Source: CAVZBW01 sp963778465 (lineage in GTDB: Bacteria; Actinomycetota; Acidimicrobiia; Acidimicrobiales; RAAP-2). Taken from it: DNA of 64,000 nucleotides. The notes beneath the pieces are model-generated. The model saw nothing but the letters and a program-made list of their open reading frames with translations, had not been told where the DNA came from and made no database searches. The translations under genes were made by a program, and so were the position numbers. This document shows positions 17,380 to 25,412 of the stretch, piece by piece; the stretch's first letter is position 1, and every line of letters starts with the position of its first letter. The stretch lies in the NCBI GenBank assembly GCA_963778465.1, contig CAVZUK010000002.1, forward strand, positions 434,001 through 498,000, given 5' to 3'.

Positions 17380-18553
17380 CCCCGAAACGATCCCGGTAGA
17401 AGGCGAAGCTCTTTCGCAGCCGCTCGGGGTCCAGGTCGAGAGCGCCCGGGTCGTAACGGATGGACCCGAAGCGGCCTCTCGGGTGATCGGCCATGAAAGC
17501 CTCCATCGCCGTCCGGGCGGTGCCGGTCATGGGTTGTCGGGCCAACCGGTAGATGCGGTCCACCATCGCGAGATCGTCGGCCATGAACTCGTCGAAGCGG
17601 ACGTCGATCGACTGGTCGGCCGGCAACAGGTCCCGGTTTTCGACGCAGCTGCCGAGCATCCGGGCCAGGCGGTCCTCCCAGTACCGCCCGATGCCGGCGA
17701 CGTCGACACGCGTGTGGGACATCCGGGCCGAGTAGGCGAGCATGGTGACCATCGAGATGGTGACCGAGGCCGGATCGCGGTGGGTCACCACGAAGGTGGC
17801 GTCGGGGAACGTCTCCCGGAGGACCGGGAATTGCTCGAGGTGCTGCGGTGACTTCAACACCCAACGCGACCCGCCCCGTTGCCACTGGAGGACCTTGAGC
17901 ACCCGCTCGAGGTATCGGTAGCTGGGCCCTTGATCGTGGGCGAGGTAGTAGTCCCGCCAGGTCGGGATCGGCGCGATCGTCTCGAACAGCATCGTCGAGA
18001 AGTCGATGGCGAGGAGCTGGATCTCCTCGTGGACGTGGTCCACCGTCATCTCGTGCATGCGGTCGAAGTGCGGCATGGCCGCGTGGACCAGCCAGAGGGA
18101 TTGCTCGGTGCGCGCCAGGCGGGGATCCGCCTCCCCTACGCCGGGCCTCTCCTGATCGGCCAGCACCGGCTCGAGGCTCTCCCAGTAGGGCAGCGACCGT
18201 AGGGCCGGATCGGCGGACATGAGATTGTGGAGGTGGGTGGTCCCGGTGCGTGGTAGGCCGCAGATGACGATCGGTGCCCGAATCTCCTGCGCCAGGATCT
18301 CGGGGTGACGAGCGATCCGGTGCTCGATGAGGAGCCGGTTGCGGAGCAGGCCGGACAGCATGGCGTGCTGGGCGAAGACTCCGGCGGGGCTCAGGTTCGC
18401 CTCGGTGCGCAGCGCACGGCAGAGCACGTCCAGTCGCTCGACGAAGCCGTCGTCGCCGAAGTCGTCCAACCCGGTCTGCTCCGCGGCGGCCTCCATCAGC
18501 GAGCCCGGGTCGAGGTGGATTCCAGCGGCGCCGGCGGTCATGAATTCGATCAC
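17360..18553 (-). CDS. sulfotransferase family protein
   Basis: 397 residues from the GTG at 18553. The 5'-phosphosulfate loop GLPRTGTT is at residues 99-106, and the 3'-phosphate-binding strand appears as VLKSPQHLEQ followed by FVVTHRDP. It transfers sulfate from PAPS to a hydroxyl acceptor. The frame stays open upstream and encodes plausible residues (PLPVSLDDLGEPVF) back to a CTG at 18623-18625 overlapping the CoA-transferase stop, so the true start may be that CTG, 24 codons earlier. It could return the same group that the neighbouring sulfatase removes. Confidence 0.85.
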   Translation of the reverse strand: MIEFMTAGAAGIHLDPGSLMEAAAEQTGLDDFGDDGFVERLDVLCRALRTEANLSPAGVFAQHAMLSGLLRNRLLIEHRIARHPEILAQEIRAPIVICGLPRTGTTHLHNLMSADPALRSLPYWESLEPVLADQERPGVGEADPRLARTEQSLWLVHAAMPHFDRMHEMTVDHVHEEIQLLAIDFSTMLFETIAPIPTWRDYYLAHDQGPSYRYLERVLKVLQWQRGGSRWVLKSPQHLEQFPVLRETFPDATFVVTHRDPASVTISMVTMLAYSARMSHTRVDVAGIGRYWEDRLARMLGSCVENRDLLPADQSIDVRFDEFMADDLAMVDRIYRLARQPMTGTARTAMEAFMADHPRGRFGSIRYDPGALDLDPERLRKSFAFYRDRFGVTEEPG

Positions 18554-18621
18554 CGGGCGAACCTCGTCCGCGAAGACCGGTTCGCCCAGGTCGTCGAGGC
18601 TGACGGGGAGGGGCCGCTCGG

Positions 18622-19845
18622 TCAGAGGACGACGCCCTTGATCTTCAGGTCCATGATCTTGTCCATGTCCATCCCGAGCTCACCCAGCAGTTCGTCGGTG
18701 TGCTCGCCGTGCTCGGGCCCGCGGGTCAGCTCCGGGGGCGTCTCGTCGAACTGCAGCGGCGAGGCCACCATCCGGAAGACCGTGCCGGACTTCGCCTCGA
18801 CCTCGCGGATGTAGCCGTTGGCCAGCGCCTGGGGGTCCTCCAGCAGCTCCGAGGGCCTCTGCACGGGTGCCCAGACCCCCTTCGCGTCCATGAGGACGTC
18901 CTTCCACTCGGCGAACGACCGCTCCGCGAAGATCTCGTCGAGCGCGGTGACGCAGGCCTCGCTGTTCTCCCTGCGGGCGCTCGAGTCCACGAACCGGGGG
19001 TCATCGGCCAGCTCGGGATGGCCGAGCAGGCCGACCAGGTCGGCCCAGTACCGGTCGGACTCGAGCATGACGAGCGAGAGGAACCTGCCGTCGGACGTCC
19101 GGTAGAGGTTGACGATGGGGTTGGGAACCTTGCGACGGTTGCCCTTGGGCATCCGCTCGATGCCGAAGAGCCCTGCGGCGAGGGACGAGGCGCCGGTGGC
19201 CCACATGGAGGTGGCGAGGAGCGAGTTGTCCACGACGACGGGCTCGCCGGTCCGCTCCCGATGGAAGAGGGCGGCGGAGATCCCACCGGCGATGGTGAGA
19301 CCGCCGATGACGTCGCCGAAGGCCGGTCCGGGCTGCGAGATCGGGTAGCTCCCGTCGTCGGGATCGCTGATGATGTCGGCCGGACCGCCACGTCCCCAGA
19401 AGGTGCACCCGTCGTAGCCGCCCCGTTCCGCCTCGGGTCCGCGCTGGCCGTTGCCCGAGCCGCGCACGTAGATGACGTTCGGGTTGACGGCGCGGACGTC
19501 CTCCACGTCGATGCGGAGCTTGCGCCGCGCCTGGGGGCGGAAGTTGGTCAGGAACACGTCCGCCGTCTTGCAGAGCTCGAGCAGGATGTTGCGACCCTCC
19601 TCGGTGCCCATGTCGACGCCGATGCTCCGCTTGCCCCGATTGGCGAGCTCCATCATGTGGGCTACGCCGCCCGGGCCGACCGGGATCATCCCCATGGCGG
19701 CCAGCCCCCGCTGAGGGTCGCCGGTCTCCGGGTGCTCGATCTTGATGACATCGGCCCCCCACTCGGCGAGGACCGCGCCGGTCACCGGCACGTAGGTCCA
19801 GGAGGCGACCTCCACCACCCGGACACCTTGCATGACTCCAGCCAC
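18622..19845 (-). CDS. family III CoA-transferase (CaiB/BaiF)
   Basis: A 407-residue single-domain CoA-transferase of normal length. The N-terminal VRVVEVASWTYVPVTGAVL, DVIKIEHPETGDP and the catalytic Asp178 (PAFGDVIGG) are intact. It activates a carboxylic acid by CoA exchange or acts as an acyl-CoA racemase-type enzyme. GTG at 19845 has GGAGGG eight bases upstream. It is in a - strand run with the SDR at 19879, the acyl-CoA dehydrogenase at 20814 and the ferredoxin at 22015, suggesting one acyl-CoA pathway. Confidence 0.9.
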   Translation of the reverse strand: MAGVMQGVRVVEVASWTYVPVTGAVLAEWGADVIKIEHPETGDPQRGLAAMGMIPVGPGGVAHMMELANRGKRSIGVDMGTEEGRNILLELCKTADVFLTNFRPQARRKLRIDVEDVRAVNPNVIYVRGSGNGQRGPEAERGGYDGCTFWGRGGPADIISDPDDGSYPISQPGPAFGDVIGGLTIAGGISAALFHRERTGEPVVVDNSLLATSMWATGASSLAAGLFGIERMPKGNRRKVPNPIVNLYRTSDGRFLSLVMLESDRYWADLVGLLGHPELADDPRFVDSSARRENSEACVTALDEIFAERSFAEWKDVLMDAKGVWAPVQRPSELLEDPQALANGYIREVEAKSGTVFRMVASPLQFDETPPELTRGPEHGEHTDELLGELGMDMDKIMDLKIKGVVL

Positions 19846-19878
19846 GGTTCTACCCTCCGTCGGTCGGCTCGGTTTCGC

Positions 19879-20712
19879 TCAAGAGTCGCCGGCGCCCGCG
19901 CCGGCGAAGATGGCGGGATCGATGTTCCCCGTCATGATGGCCCCGACCGTGCCTCCGTCCGTGACGAGGTTCTCGCCCGTGATGTAGGCCGCGGCGCGGC
20001 TGTTGAGGAAGATCAGCGGGAAGGCCTGCTCCTCGGGTGTCGACCGGCGGCCGAGCGGCACGGGGAAGCTCTCCATGAATTCCCTGCCGACGGCAGCGAT
20101 GAAGTCCGGCATCATCGGCGTGTCGGTCGGCCCCGGGCTGATCGAGTTCACCCGGATCCCCTTGGAGGCGAGGGCGAACGACGCCCACTGGGTCCAGATG
20201 ATGATCGCCTCCTTGGAGGGCGCGTAGCCGCCCGAGATCTCCTCGGGGTGCTCGGCGCACCACTCACGGCCGGCGGCGAATCCCTCGGTCAACACGAGCG
20301 GCATCCACTTCGCGATGTTGGCCATCCAGCCGATGCCCGCCGTCGACGAGATGCTGGCGATGGCGCCGCCGGGACTCATGTGAGGGACCACGAGGTCGGC
20401 GAGATGGCGCATCGCGACGAAGTTGACCGTCATCACGTCGAGGTCGCTGTACTTGCTCCCGGGAAGCCCCGCGCAATTGAACAGCGCGTAGATCTCTCCG
20501 CCGATCCTCTCGATCGCCTGGGCGGTGGCCTCGGGGTCCCTCAGGTCCACCGACTGGTGGCTGGCGACGTCGACCGGCGGGTCGCGCAGGTCGATGACGT
20601 GGACTTCGGCACCGAGGTCCTTGAGCTCGGTCACCGCGGCGGCCCCCATGCCGGCTCCGCCGCCCCCGGCAACGACGACCCGCGTCCCCTCGTACCCCCA
20701 TACCGACGACAA
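19879..20712 (-). CDS. short-chain dehydrogenase/reductase, 3-alpha-HSD-like
   Basis: 277 residues from a TTG start (20712), the only start compatible with the cofactor fold; GGGGGA lies just upstream. The glycine loop is GGGGAGMG (16-23), with DLRDP after the second strand, NCAG at 79-82 and YAPSK (Tyr163, Lys167). The extended GWMANIAKWMP segment resembles 3-alpha-hydroxysteroid dehydrogenase/carbonyl-reductase-like SDRs, which is a resemblance rather than proof of steroid use. Same strand and direction as the CoA-transferase that follows 33 bases later. Confidence 0.8.
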   Translation of the reverse strand: MSSVWGYEGTRVVVAGGGGAGMGAAAVTELKDLGAEVHVIDLRDPPVDVASHQSVDLRDPEATAQAIERIGGEIYALFNCAGLPGSKYSDLDVMTVNFVAMRHLADLVVPHMSPGGAIASISSTAGIGWMANIAKWMPLVLTEGFAAGREWCAEHPEEISGGYAPSKEAIIIWTQWASFALASKGIRVNSISPGPTDTPMMPDFIAAVGREFMESFPVPLGRRSTPEEQAFPLIFLNSRAAAYITGENLVTDGGTVGAIMTGNIDPAIFAGAGAGDS

Positions 20713-20813
20713 CTGTCCCCCTGTCTCCGGCCTACGTGGCCCCGGCCGCATGCTTGCCGACGACCCCTGGGCCGTCAAGATGGGTGGGGAGGGTGGCCCG
20801 GACTCCGGCGCTC

Positions 20814-21995
20814 TCAGCGCGGAAGGCCCAACCCGTGCTCGGCAAGGATGTTGCGGTTGATCTCCGTGGTGCCTCCGGCGATCGTCGCCTGCCGGGAGGA
20901 GGCGAGGTTCTTGGCCCAGGGCCCGCCCAGGCCCTCCATGCCCATCAGGTCGGTGGCCACCTCGGCGAGGGCCTGCTCCGTCTGCGACCACATGAGCTTG
21001 GTGAGGCTCCCCGTGCTGGGGGAGGGATCGTGCCCGCGAGACACACGCTCGAGCTCCCGCGTCGTCGTCCAGCGCATGCAGGCGATGCGTTGGTACACCA
21101 TGGCCAGCCGGTTGCGGATGGTCGGGTCGGCGAGTCCCGGCAGGCCCTTGGCCTCGGCCACCAGGCGGTCGAATCGCTGGCCGAGCGACAGGTGGAGGCG
21201 GGCGACACCCGCCCGTTCGTGGCTGAGGGTGGTCATCGCCACCCGCCAGCCCTCGTTGAGCGAGCCGAGCAGCGCATCGCGCGGGACCCGCACGCCGTCG
21301 AAGAAGAGCTCGGAAAAGGTCAGGTCCCCCGACATCGTCCGAAGCGGGCGGACCTCGACGCCCGGCAGGCGCATGTCGATGAGGAGGCAGCTGATGCCCC
21401 GGTGCTTGGGCGCCTCCGGGTCGGTGCGGACGTAGAGCTGGCACCAGTCGGCGTGCCGACCGAGGCTGTTCCAGGTCTTCTGGCCGTCGACGACGAACAC
21501 GTCGCCCTCCAGACGTGCCCGGCAGCGCAGCGACGCCAGGTCCGAGCCGGCGTCGGGCTCCGACATGCCCTGGCTCCAGATCTCGTCGCCGCGCAGCATG
21601 GGGCGCAGGAACCGCTCCCGCTGCTGGTCGGTGCCTGCGGCCATGATGGCGGGGGCGATGTTGGAGACGCCGATGACGTTGACGGGCCCCGGCGCCTCCG
21701 CCCTCGCCATCTCCTCGTGCCAGGCCAGCTGGTCGACCACGTCGGCGTCCCGGCCGCCGTAGTCGGCCGGCCATGCCACCGCCGCCCAACCGGCGTCGGC
21801 CAGGATGCGGTTCCAACCCCTCAGGACCTCGAAGGCCTCGTCGTCGTCACCCATGTGCCGGCCGGCCTCGACGACGTCGGGCGTCAGGTGGTCGGCCAGC
21901 CAGCGCGCCAGTTCGTCCCGGATCTCGGCGGAGACCGGTTCGCCTTTGGGCGGCTCGGGGCCGCGTCGGTCCGCCGCAGGGTCCGGGAGGGTCAT
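20814..21995 (-). CDS. acyl-CoA dehydrogenase
   Basis: A 393-residue flavin acyl-CoA dehydrogenase. The fold signals are WPADYGGRDADVV, the FAD/substrate strand QGMSEPDAGSDLA, the middle WNSLGRHADWC, and the C-terminal ATIAGGTTEINRN. The base is not at the GYGYxxE position used by short-chain enzymes, so it belongs to a branch where the catalytic Glu lies elsewhere. It introduces a double bond in an acyl-CoA. ATG at 21995. The ferredoxin ends 19 bases upstream on the same strand. Confidence 0.9.
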   Translation of the reverse strand: MTLPDPAADRRGPEPPKGEPVSAEIRDELARWLADHLTPDVVEAGRHMGDDDEAFEVLRGWNRILADAGWAAVAWPADYGGRDADVVDQLAWHEEMARAEAPGPVNVIGVSNIAPAIMAAGTDQQRERFLRPMLRGDEIWSQGMSEPDAGSDLASLRCRARLEGDVFVVDGQKTWNSLGRHADWCQLYVRTDPEAPKHRGISCLLIDMRLPGVEVRPLRTMSGDLTFSELFFDGVRVPRDALLGSLNEGWRVAMTTLSHERAGVARLHLSLGQRFDRLVAEAKGLPGLADPTIRNRLAMVYQRIACMRWTTTRELERVSRGHDPSPSTGSLTKLMWSQTEQALAEVATDLMGMEGLGGPWAKNLASSRQATIAGGTTEINRNILAEHGLGLPR

Positions 21996-22014
21996 GCTCG
22001 AGGCTCCGTCGCGC

Positions 22015-22206
22015 TCAGTCTTCGATGCTGATGCAGCTCTCGGGGCAGTTGTCCACCGCCGTCTTGGCCTTGTCCTCGAGCCCCGCCGGCACCTCGGGGC
22101 TCAGCACCACGCTGTGGCCCCGCTCGTCGCTCGTGAAGAGCTCCGGGGCCAGCGAATAGCAGCGCCCATGGCCGGTGCAGAGATCGGAGTCGAGGACGAT
22201 GCGCAC
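22015..22206 (-). CDS. CxxHxxC-type ferredoxin (P450-type)
   Basis: A 63-residue ferredoxin with Cys10-xx-His13-xx-Cys16 and Cys54-Pro, plus Cys58. In this mycobacterial-type family His replaces one cluster cysteine and the proteins commonly supply electrons to cytochromes P450. The nearest P450 here is at 37301, so pairing is only a possibility. The GTG at 22206 has no proper Shine-Dalgarno, but TACGCT lies seven bases upstream on the same strand (22214-22219), so a leaderless transcript is plausible. It leads the - strand acyl-CoA gene run. Confidence 0.85.
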   Translation of the reverse strand: MRIVLDSDLCTGHGRCYSLAPELFTSDERGHSVVLSPEVPAGLEDKAKTAVDNCPESCISIED

Positions 22207-22303
22207 CTCGCCGAGCGTACTCGACCAGCTGGTAGCGTCACCGGGCGTTCGATCACGAGCACGTACGGGCGGAGGGGTCTCGGCCCGGAAGGGGGAGTGT
22301 CCC

Positions 22304-23482
22304 ATGCCTGACGCCGTCATCGTCTCGGCGTGCCGCACCGCGATCGCCACGTCCCGAAAGGGCTCCCTGACGGAGACCGACGCCTTCGTGCTGGCCCGGG
22401 CAGTCCTCGAGGAATCCCTCCAACGCAGCGGCCTGCCGCCGTCGGAGGTCGACGACCTCATCCTGGCCGAGTCGCTCTACGGGGGTGGTGTCGTGGCCCG
22501 CTACGCGGCGGTCGAGGCGGGCCTCACGACAGTGCCGGGGATGGCCGACAACCGGCACTGCGCCTCCGGCCTCTCGGCCGTCCAGATCGCGTCCGGCAGC
22601 ATCATGGCGGGGATGGACCGCGCCGTGATCGCCGGTGGCGTCCAGTCGGGCTCGACCGCGCCCGTGGGCCGGCGCCGCGTGCCGGGCACCGACGAGTGGG
22701 AGGACCCCTGGATGTCGCCTTCGCACCCCGACACGCCCGAGGCGCCCGCGATGGACATGTCGATCACTGTCGGGTGGAACACGGCCCAGGAGGCCGGCGT
22801 CTCCCGGCAGGAGATGGACCGCTGGGCCTTCGACTCGCACCGCAAGGCCGTGGAGGCGATCGACGAGGGACGGTTCCGCGAGGAGATCTTCCCCCTGAAG
22901 GTCACCCTCCGGGACGGGTCGAGCACCGTCTTCGACACGGACGAGCACCCCCGGCGCGACACCACGATGGAAAAGCTGGCCAGCTTGAAGCCCCTGCACC
23001 CCGAGATCCCCGGCTTCTCGATCACGGCCGGCAACTCGTCGGGCCTCAACGACGCGGCGGCCGCGCTGGTGCTGACGTCGGACGACTTTGCCCGCGCCCA
23101 CGGGCTGACGCCCCTCGCCCGCGTGCGGTCGTGGGCCTCGGTGGGCGTGGAGCCGGCCCGCACGGGTCTCGCCCCGACCACGGCGATCCCGAAGGCATTG
23201 AGCCGGGCCGGCCTCGACGTCGGCGACGTGGCCCTGTTCGAGATCAACGAGGCGTTCGCCTCGATGTGCGTCGCCACGACCCGGATCCTCGGCATCGATC
23301 CCGCCATCGTCAACGTGAGCGGCAGCGGCTGCAGTCTCGGCCATCCCATCGCCGCCACCGGGGCGAGGATGCTGACCACGCTCACCTTCGACCTGGCGCG
23401 GCGTGGCGGGGGGATCGGCGTCGCCTCCATGTGCGCGGGCGGCGGCATGGGATCGGCGGTCGTCATCGAGGTCGGCGCCTGA
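22304..23482 (+). CDS. acetyl-CoA acetyltransferase (thiolase)
   Basis: A 392-residue thiolase with all catalytic elements: nucleophile Cys86 in NRHCASG, NEAFA, His347 in GHPIAATG and Cys377 in MCAGGGMG. It therefore should cleave 3-oxoacyl-CoA or form acetoacetyl-CoA in the cytoplasm. ATG at 22304 with GAAGGGGGAG upstream. A TAGCGT at 22233-22238 could be its -10 box. Two bases separate its stop from the start of the SDR, so the pair is one operon. Confidence 0.93.
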   Translation: MPDAVIVSACRTAIATSRKGSLTETDAFVLARAVLEESLQRSGLPPSEVDDLILAESLYGGGVVARYAAVEAGLTTVPGMADNRHCASGLSAVQIASGSIMAGMDRAVIAGGVQSGSTAPVGRRRVPGTDEWEDPWMSPSHPDTPEAPAMDMSITVGWNTAQEAGVSRQEMDRWAFDSHRKAVEAIDEGRFREEIFPLKVTLRDGSSTVFDTDEHPRRDTTMEKLASLKPLHPEIPGFSITAGNSSGLNDAAAALVLTSDDFARAHGLTPLARVRSWASVGVEPARTGLAPTTAIPKALSRAGLDVGDVALFEINEAFASMCVATTRILGIDPAIVNVSGSGCSLGHPIAATGARMLTTLTFDLARRGGGIGVASMCAGGGMGSAVVIEVGA

Positions 23483-23484
23483 CC

Positions 23485-24348
23485 GTGGGCCATCTGGACG
23501 AGCGGGCCGGGCTGGCCGGCCGCGTCGGCATCGTCGTCGGCGGGGGAGGAGGCCTGGGCCGCGCCTGCGCCCTCGACCTCGGGCGGGCCGGGGTCCGCCT
23601 CGCCCTGTGCGACAAGGACGCCGAAGGGTTGGCGGACGTGGCGGCGGAGCTCGGCGCCGACGATCCCGACACGCTCACCGAGGCATTGGACGCGCGGGAC
23701 CCCGAGGCGCTGGAGCACTTCTTCGAGCGCGCCGACGAGGCCTTCGGCCGGCGGCTGGACATCCTCGTGAACGTGGTGGGCGGCACCTTCCGGCAGCCCT
23801 TCGAGGGCACGAACCCCCGGGGCTGGGACGCCCTGATCCGGGCCAACTTCACCTGGCTGCTCACGTCGACGCACCTCGCCATCCCCCGCATGCGGGCGGC
23901 CGGCCGCGGCAGCATCATCAACCTCACGTCGATCGAGGCGCACCGTGCGGCGCCAAACTTCGCCGTCTACGCCGCGATGAAGGCCGGTGTCACCAGCCTC
24001 ACACGGAGCCTGGCGCTGGAGCTGGCACCGGACGGGATCCGGATCAACACCATCGCTCCGGACTACGTCCCGACGCCCAACCTCCGGGCCTCGATGGCGG
24101 GGACCGACGAGGAACGCGCCTTCGCCGACCAGATCTCGATCCCGATGGGGCGGGCGGGGACCTACGAGGACGTGGGCGGTTGCGCGCTGTTCCTGGCGTC
24201 GGACCTCTCGTCCTTCGTCACGGGGACGTCGATCCACCCCGACGGCGGGGCCTGGGCCTCGTCCGGGTGGCTCAACTGGCCCGACCAGGGCTACTCGAAC
24301 CACCCGCCCCTCGACGTCGTGCGGGGTTACCTTTCCGGCGAGGGCTGA
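23485..24348 (+). CDS. short-chain dehydrogenase/reductase
   Basis: A 287-residue SDR. The cofactor loop is GGGGGLG with CDKD after the second strand, VNVVGG replaces the usual NNAG, and YAAMK gives the Tyr-xxx-Lys pair. The C-terminus adds a tail rich in aromatic residues (SGWLNWPDQGYS) common in hydroxyacyl-CoA-type SDRs. GTG at 23485, two bases after the thiolase stop, suggests it supplies the 3-oxoacyl-CoA for that thiolase. Its last 22 bases overlap the convergent VOC gene. Confidence 0.85.
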   Translation: MGHLDERAGLAGRVGIVVGGGGGLGRACALDLGRAGVRLALCDKDAEGLADVAAELGADDPDTLTEALDARDPEALEHFFERADEAFGRRLDILVNVVGGTFRQPFEGTNPRGWDALIRANFTWLLTSTHLAIPRMRAAGRGSIINLTSIEAHRAAPNFAVYAAMKAGVTSLTRSLALELAPDGIRINTIAPDYVPTPNLRASMAGTDEERAFADQISIPMGRAGTYEDVGGCALFLASDLSSFVTGTSIHPDGGAWASSGWLNWPDQGYSNHPPLDVVRGYLSGEG

Positions 24349-25388
24349 CCCGGTCCGACTCCCGTCGTCGAGCTCAGCCTCGTCGGCCCGCCCGGGATCC
24401 TCCGGGTCGTGAACCGGAACGGCGCGCCGAACGTGTGCGCCGGGTCGGCCATGAGCGTGTCGGTCCCGTGCCAGAGGAGGTCGACCCCACTGCGCCGCAG
24501 GTGATCCGCGGCCCGGTCCAGGTCCGACACGACGAAGGTCAAGGCGTGACAGGTCGGCCCGTTGGCTTCCAGGTCGCGCCGTGCCAGGGCGGCACCCCCA
24601 CCCGCGGCGGCGTCACGGGCACCGTCCGTCGGCATGGCCACGGGCACGGCACGGGGCACGGCACGGGGCACGGCACGGGTCAGGGCGATCGGCATGGCCA
24701 GCTCCACGATCAACTCGGTGCCGATCTGCACGAAGATGCTGCGGGTGCCCGTGTCCGCCGAGGCCTCCTCGTGGAGCAGCGTGCCCCCCACGGCGCCGAC
24801 GTACACCGCCGCGGCCTTGCCGAGATCGGGGACGACGACCGTCGCGTGAGACAACACCTCGATGCCCAGGGGATTGGAGCTCGCTGTCCAGCGTGCCGGC
24901 CATCCGGGTTCGAAGCGAGGGTCGTCCGCGAAGTGGCCGGGGCCGCGGGGTCCGCCTTCCCTCGGGGACGGCTCGTAGAACTCGAGCTGGGTGAACGTGT
25001 CCCTCGGGTGGGTGTAGATGTCGCCGCCGTGGACCGGTCGCCGGCCGGCGACGCGGCCCGGGAGGAAGACGCGGATGCCCGCGTCGCTCAGGCGGTCCCA
25101 CATCTCGGCGACGTCGTCGCAGTACCAGGCGAGCGAGTGCCAGTGCCGGCCGAACCGGGAGAAGAAGCGCCCGATCGGGGCGGTGCGTGCTGCCGGCCGG
25201 TCGGCCGGCGCGGCCGTCTCGATCACGGCGTCCGCGACGACGAGGAGCGATCCCATGCGCTCCTCACGCGGCAGGTAGTGGCCGTCCATCATCCCGTGGT
25301 GCGGTCCGAAGACCCGGTCGTACCAGGCGTCGAGGGGGTCGAGCGCCTCCGACACGTGGATGACGTGGAAGAGCTTGCCGACGCTCAC
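24327..25388 (-). CDS. two-module VOC (glyoxalase/dioxygenase fold) protein
   Basis: 353 residues with two vicinal-oxygen-chelate modules, residues about 1-150 and 185-330, beginning KLFHVIHVSEAL and EVLSHATVVVPDL. Possible metal residues include the His in WHSLAWYCDD and in CHALTFVVSDL. A loop of the second module carries the repeated AVPR units described separately. It could be a ring-cleaving dioxygenase-like or epimerase-like enzyme; several metal ligands are not obvious. GTG start at 25388 has a weak ribosome site. It lies 24 bases after the hydroxyacid dehydrogenase on the same strand. Confidence 0.7.
   Translation of the reverse strand: MSVGKLFHVIHVSEALDPLDAWYDRVFGPHHGMMDGHYLPREERMGSLLVVADAVIETAAPADRPAARTAPIGRFFSRFGRHWHSLAWYCDDVAEMWDRLSDAGIRVFLPGRVAGRRPVHGGDIYTHPRDTFTQLEFYEPSPREGGPRGPGHFADDPRFEPGWPARWTASSNPLGIEVLSHATVVVPDLGKAAAVYVGAVGGTLLHEEASADTGTRSIFVQIGTELIVELAMPIALTRAVPRAVPRAVPVAMPTDGARDAAAGGGAALARRDLEANGPTCHALTFVVSDLDRAADHLRRSGVDLLWHGTDTLMADPAHTFGAPFRFTTRRIPGGPTRLSSTTGVGPGQPSPER
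24642..24677 (+). repeat. three exact 12-base repeats inside the VOC gene
   Basis: GGGCACGGCACG occurs three times head to tail. On the - strand it stays in frame and encodes AVPR/AVPR/AVP in a loop of the second VOC module. A short in-frame expansion. Confidence 0.9.
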
Positions 25389-25412
25389 CGCGCCGCGGTC
25401 ACCCCGACCAAC

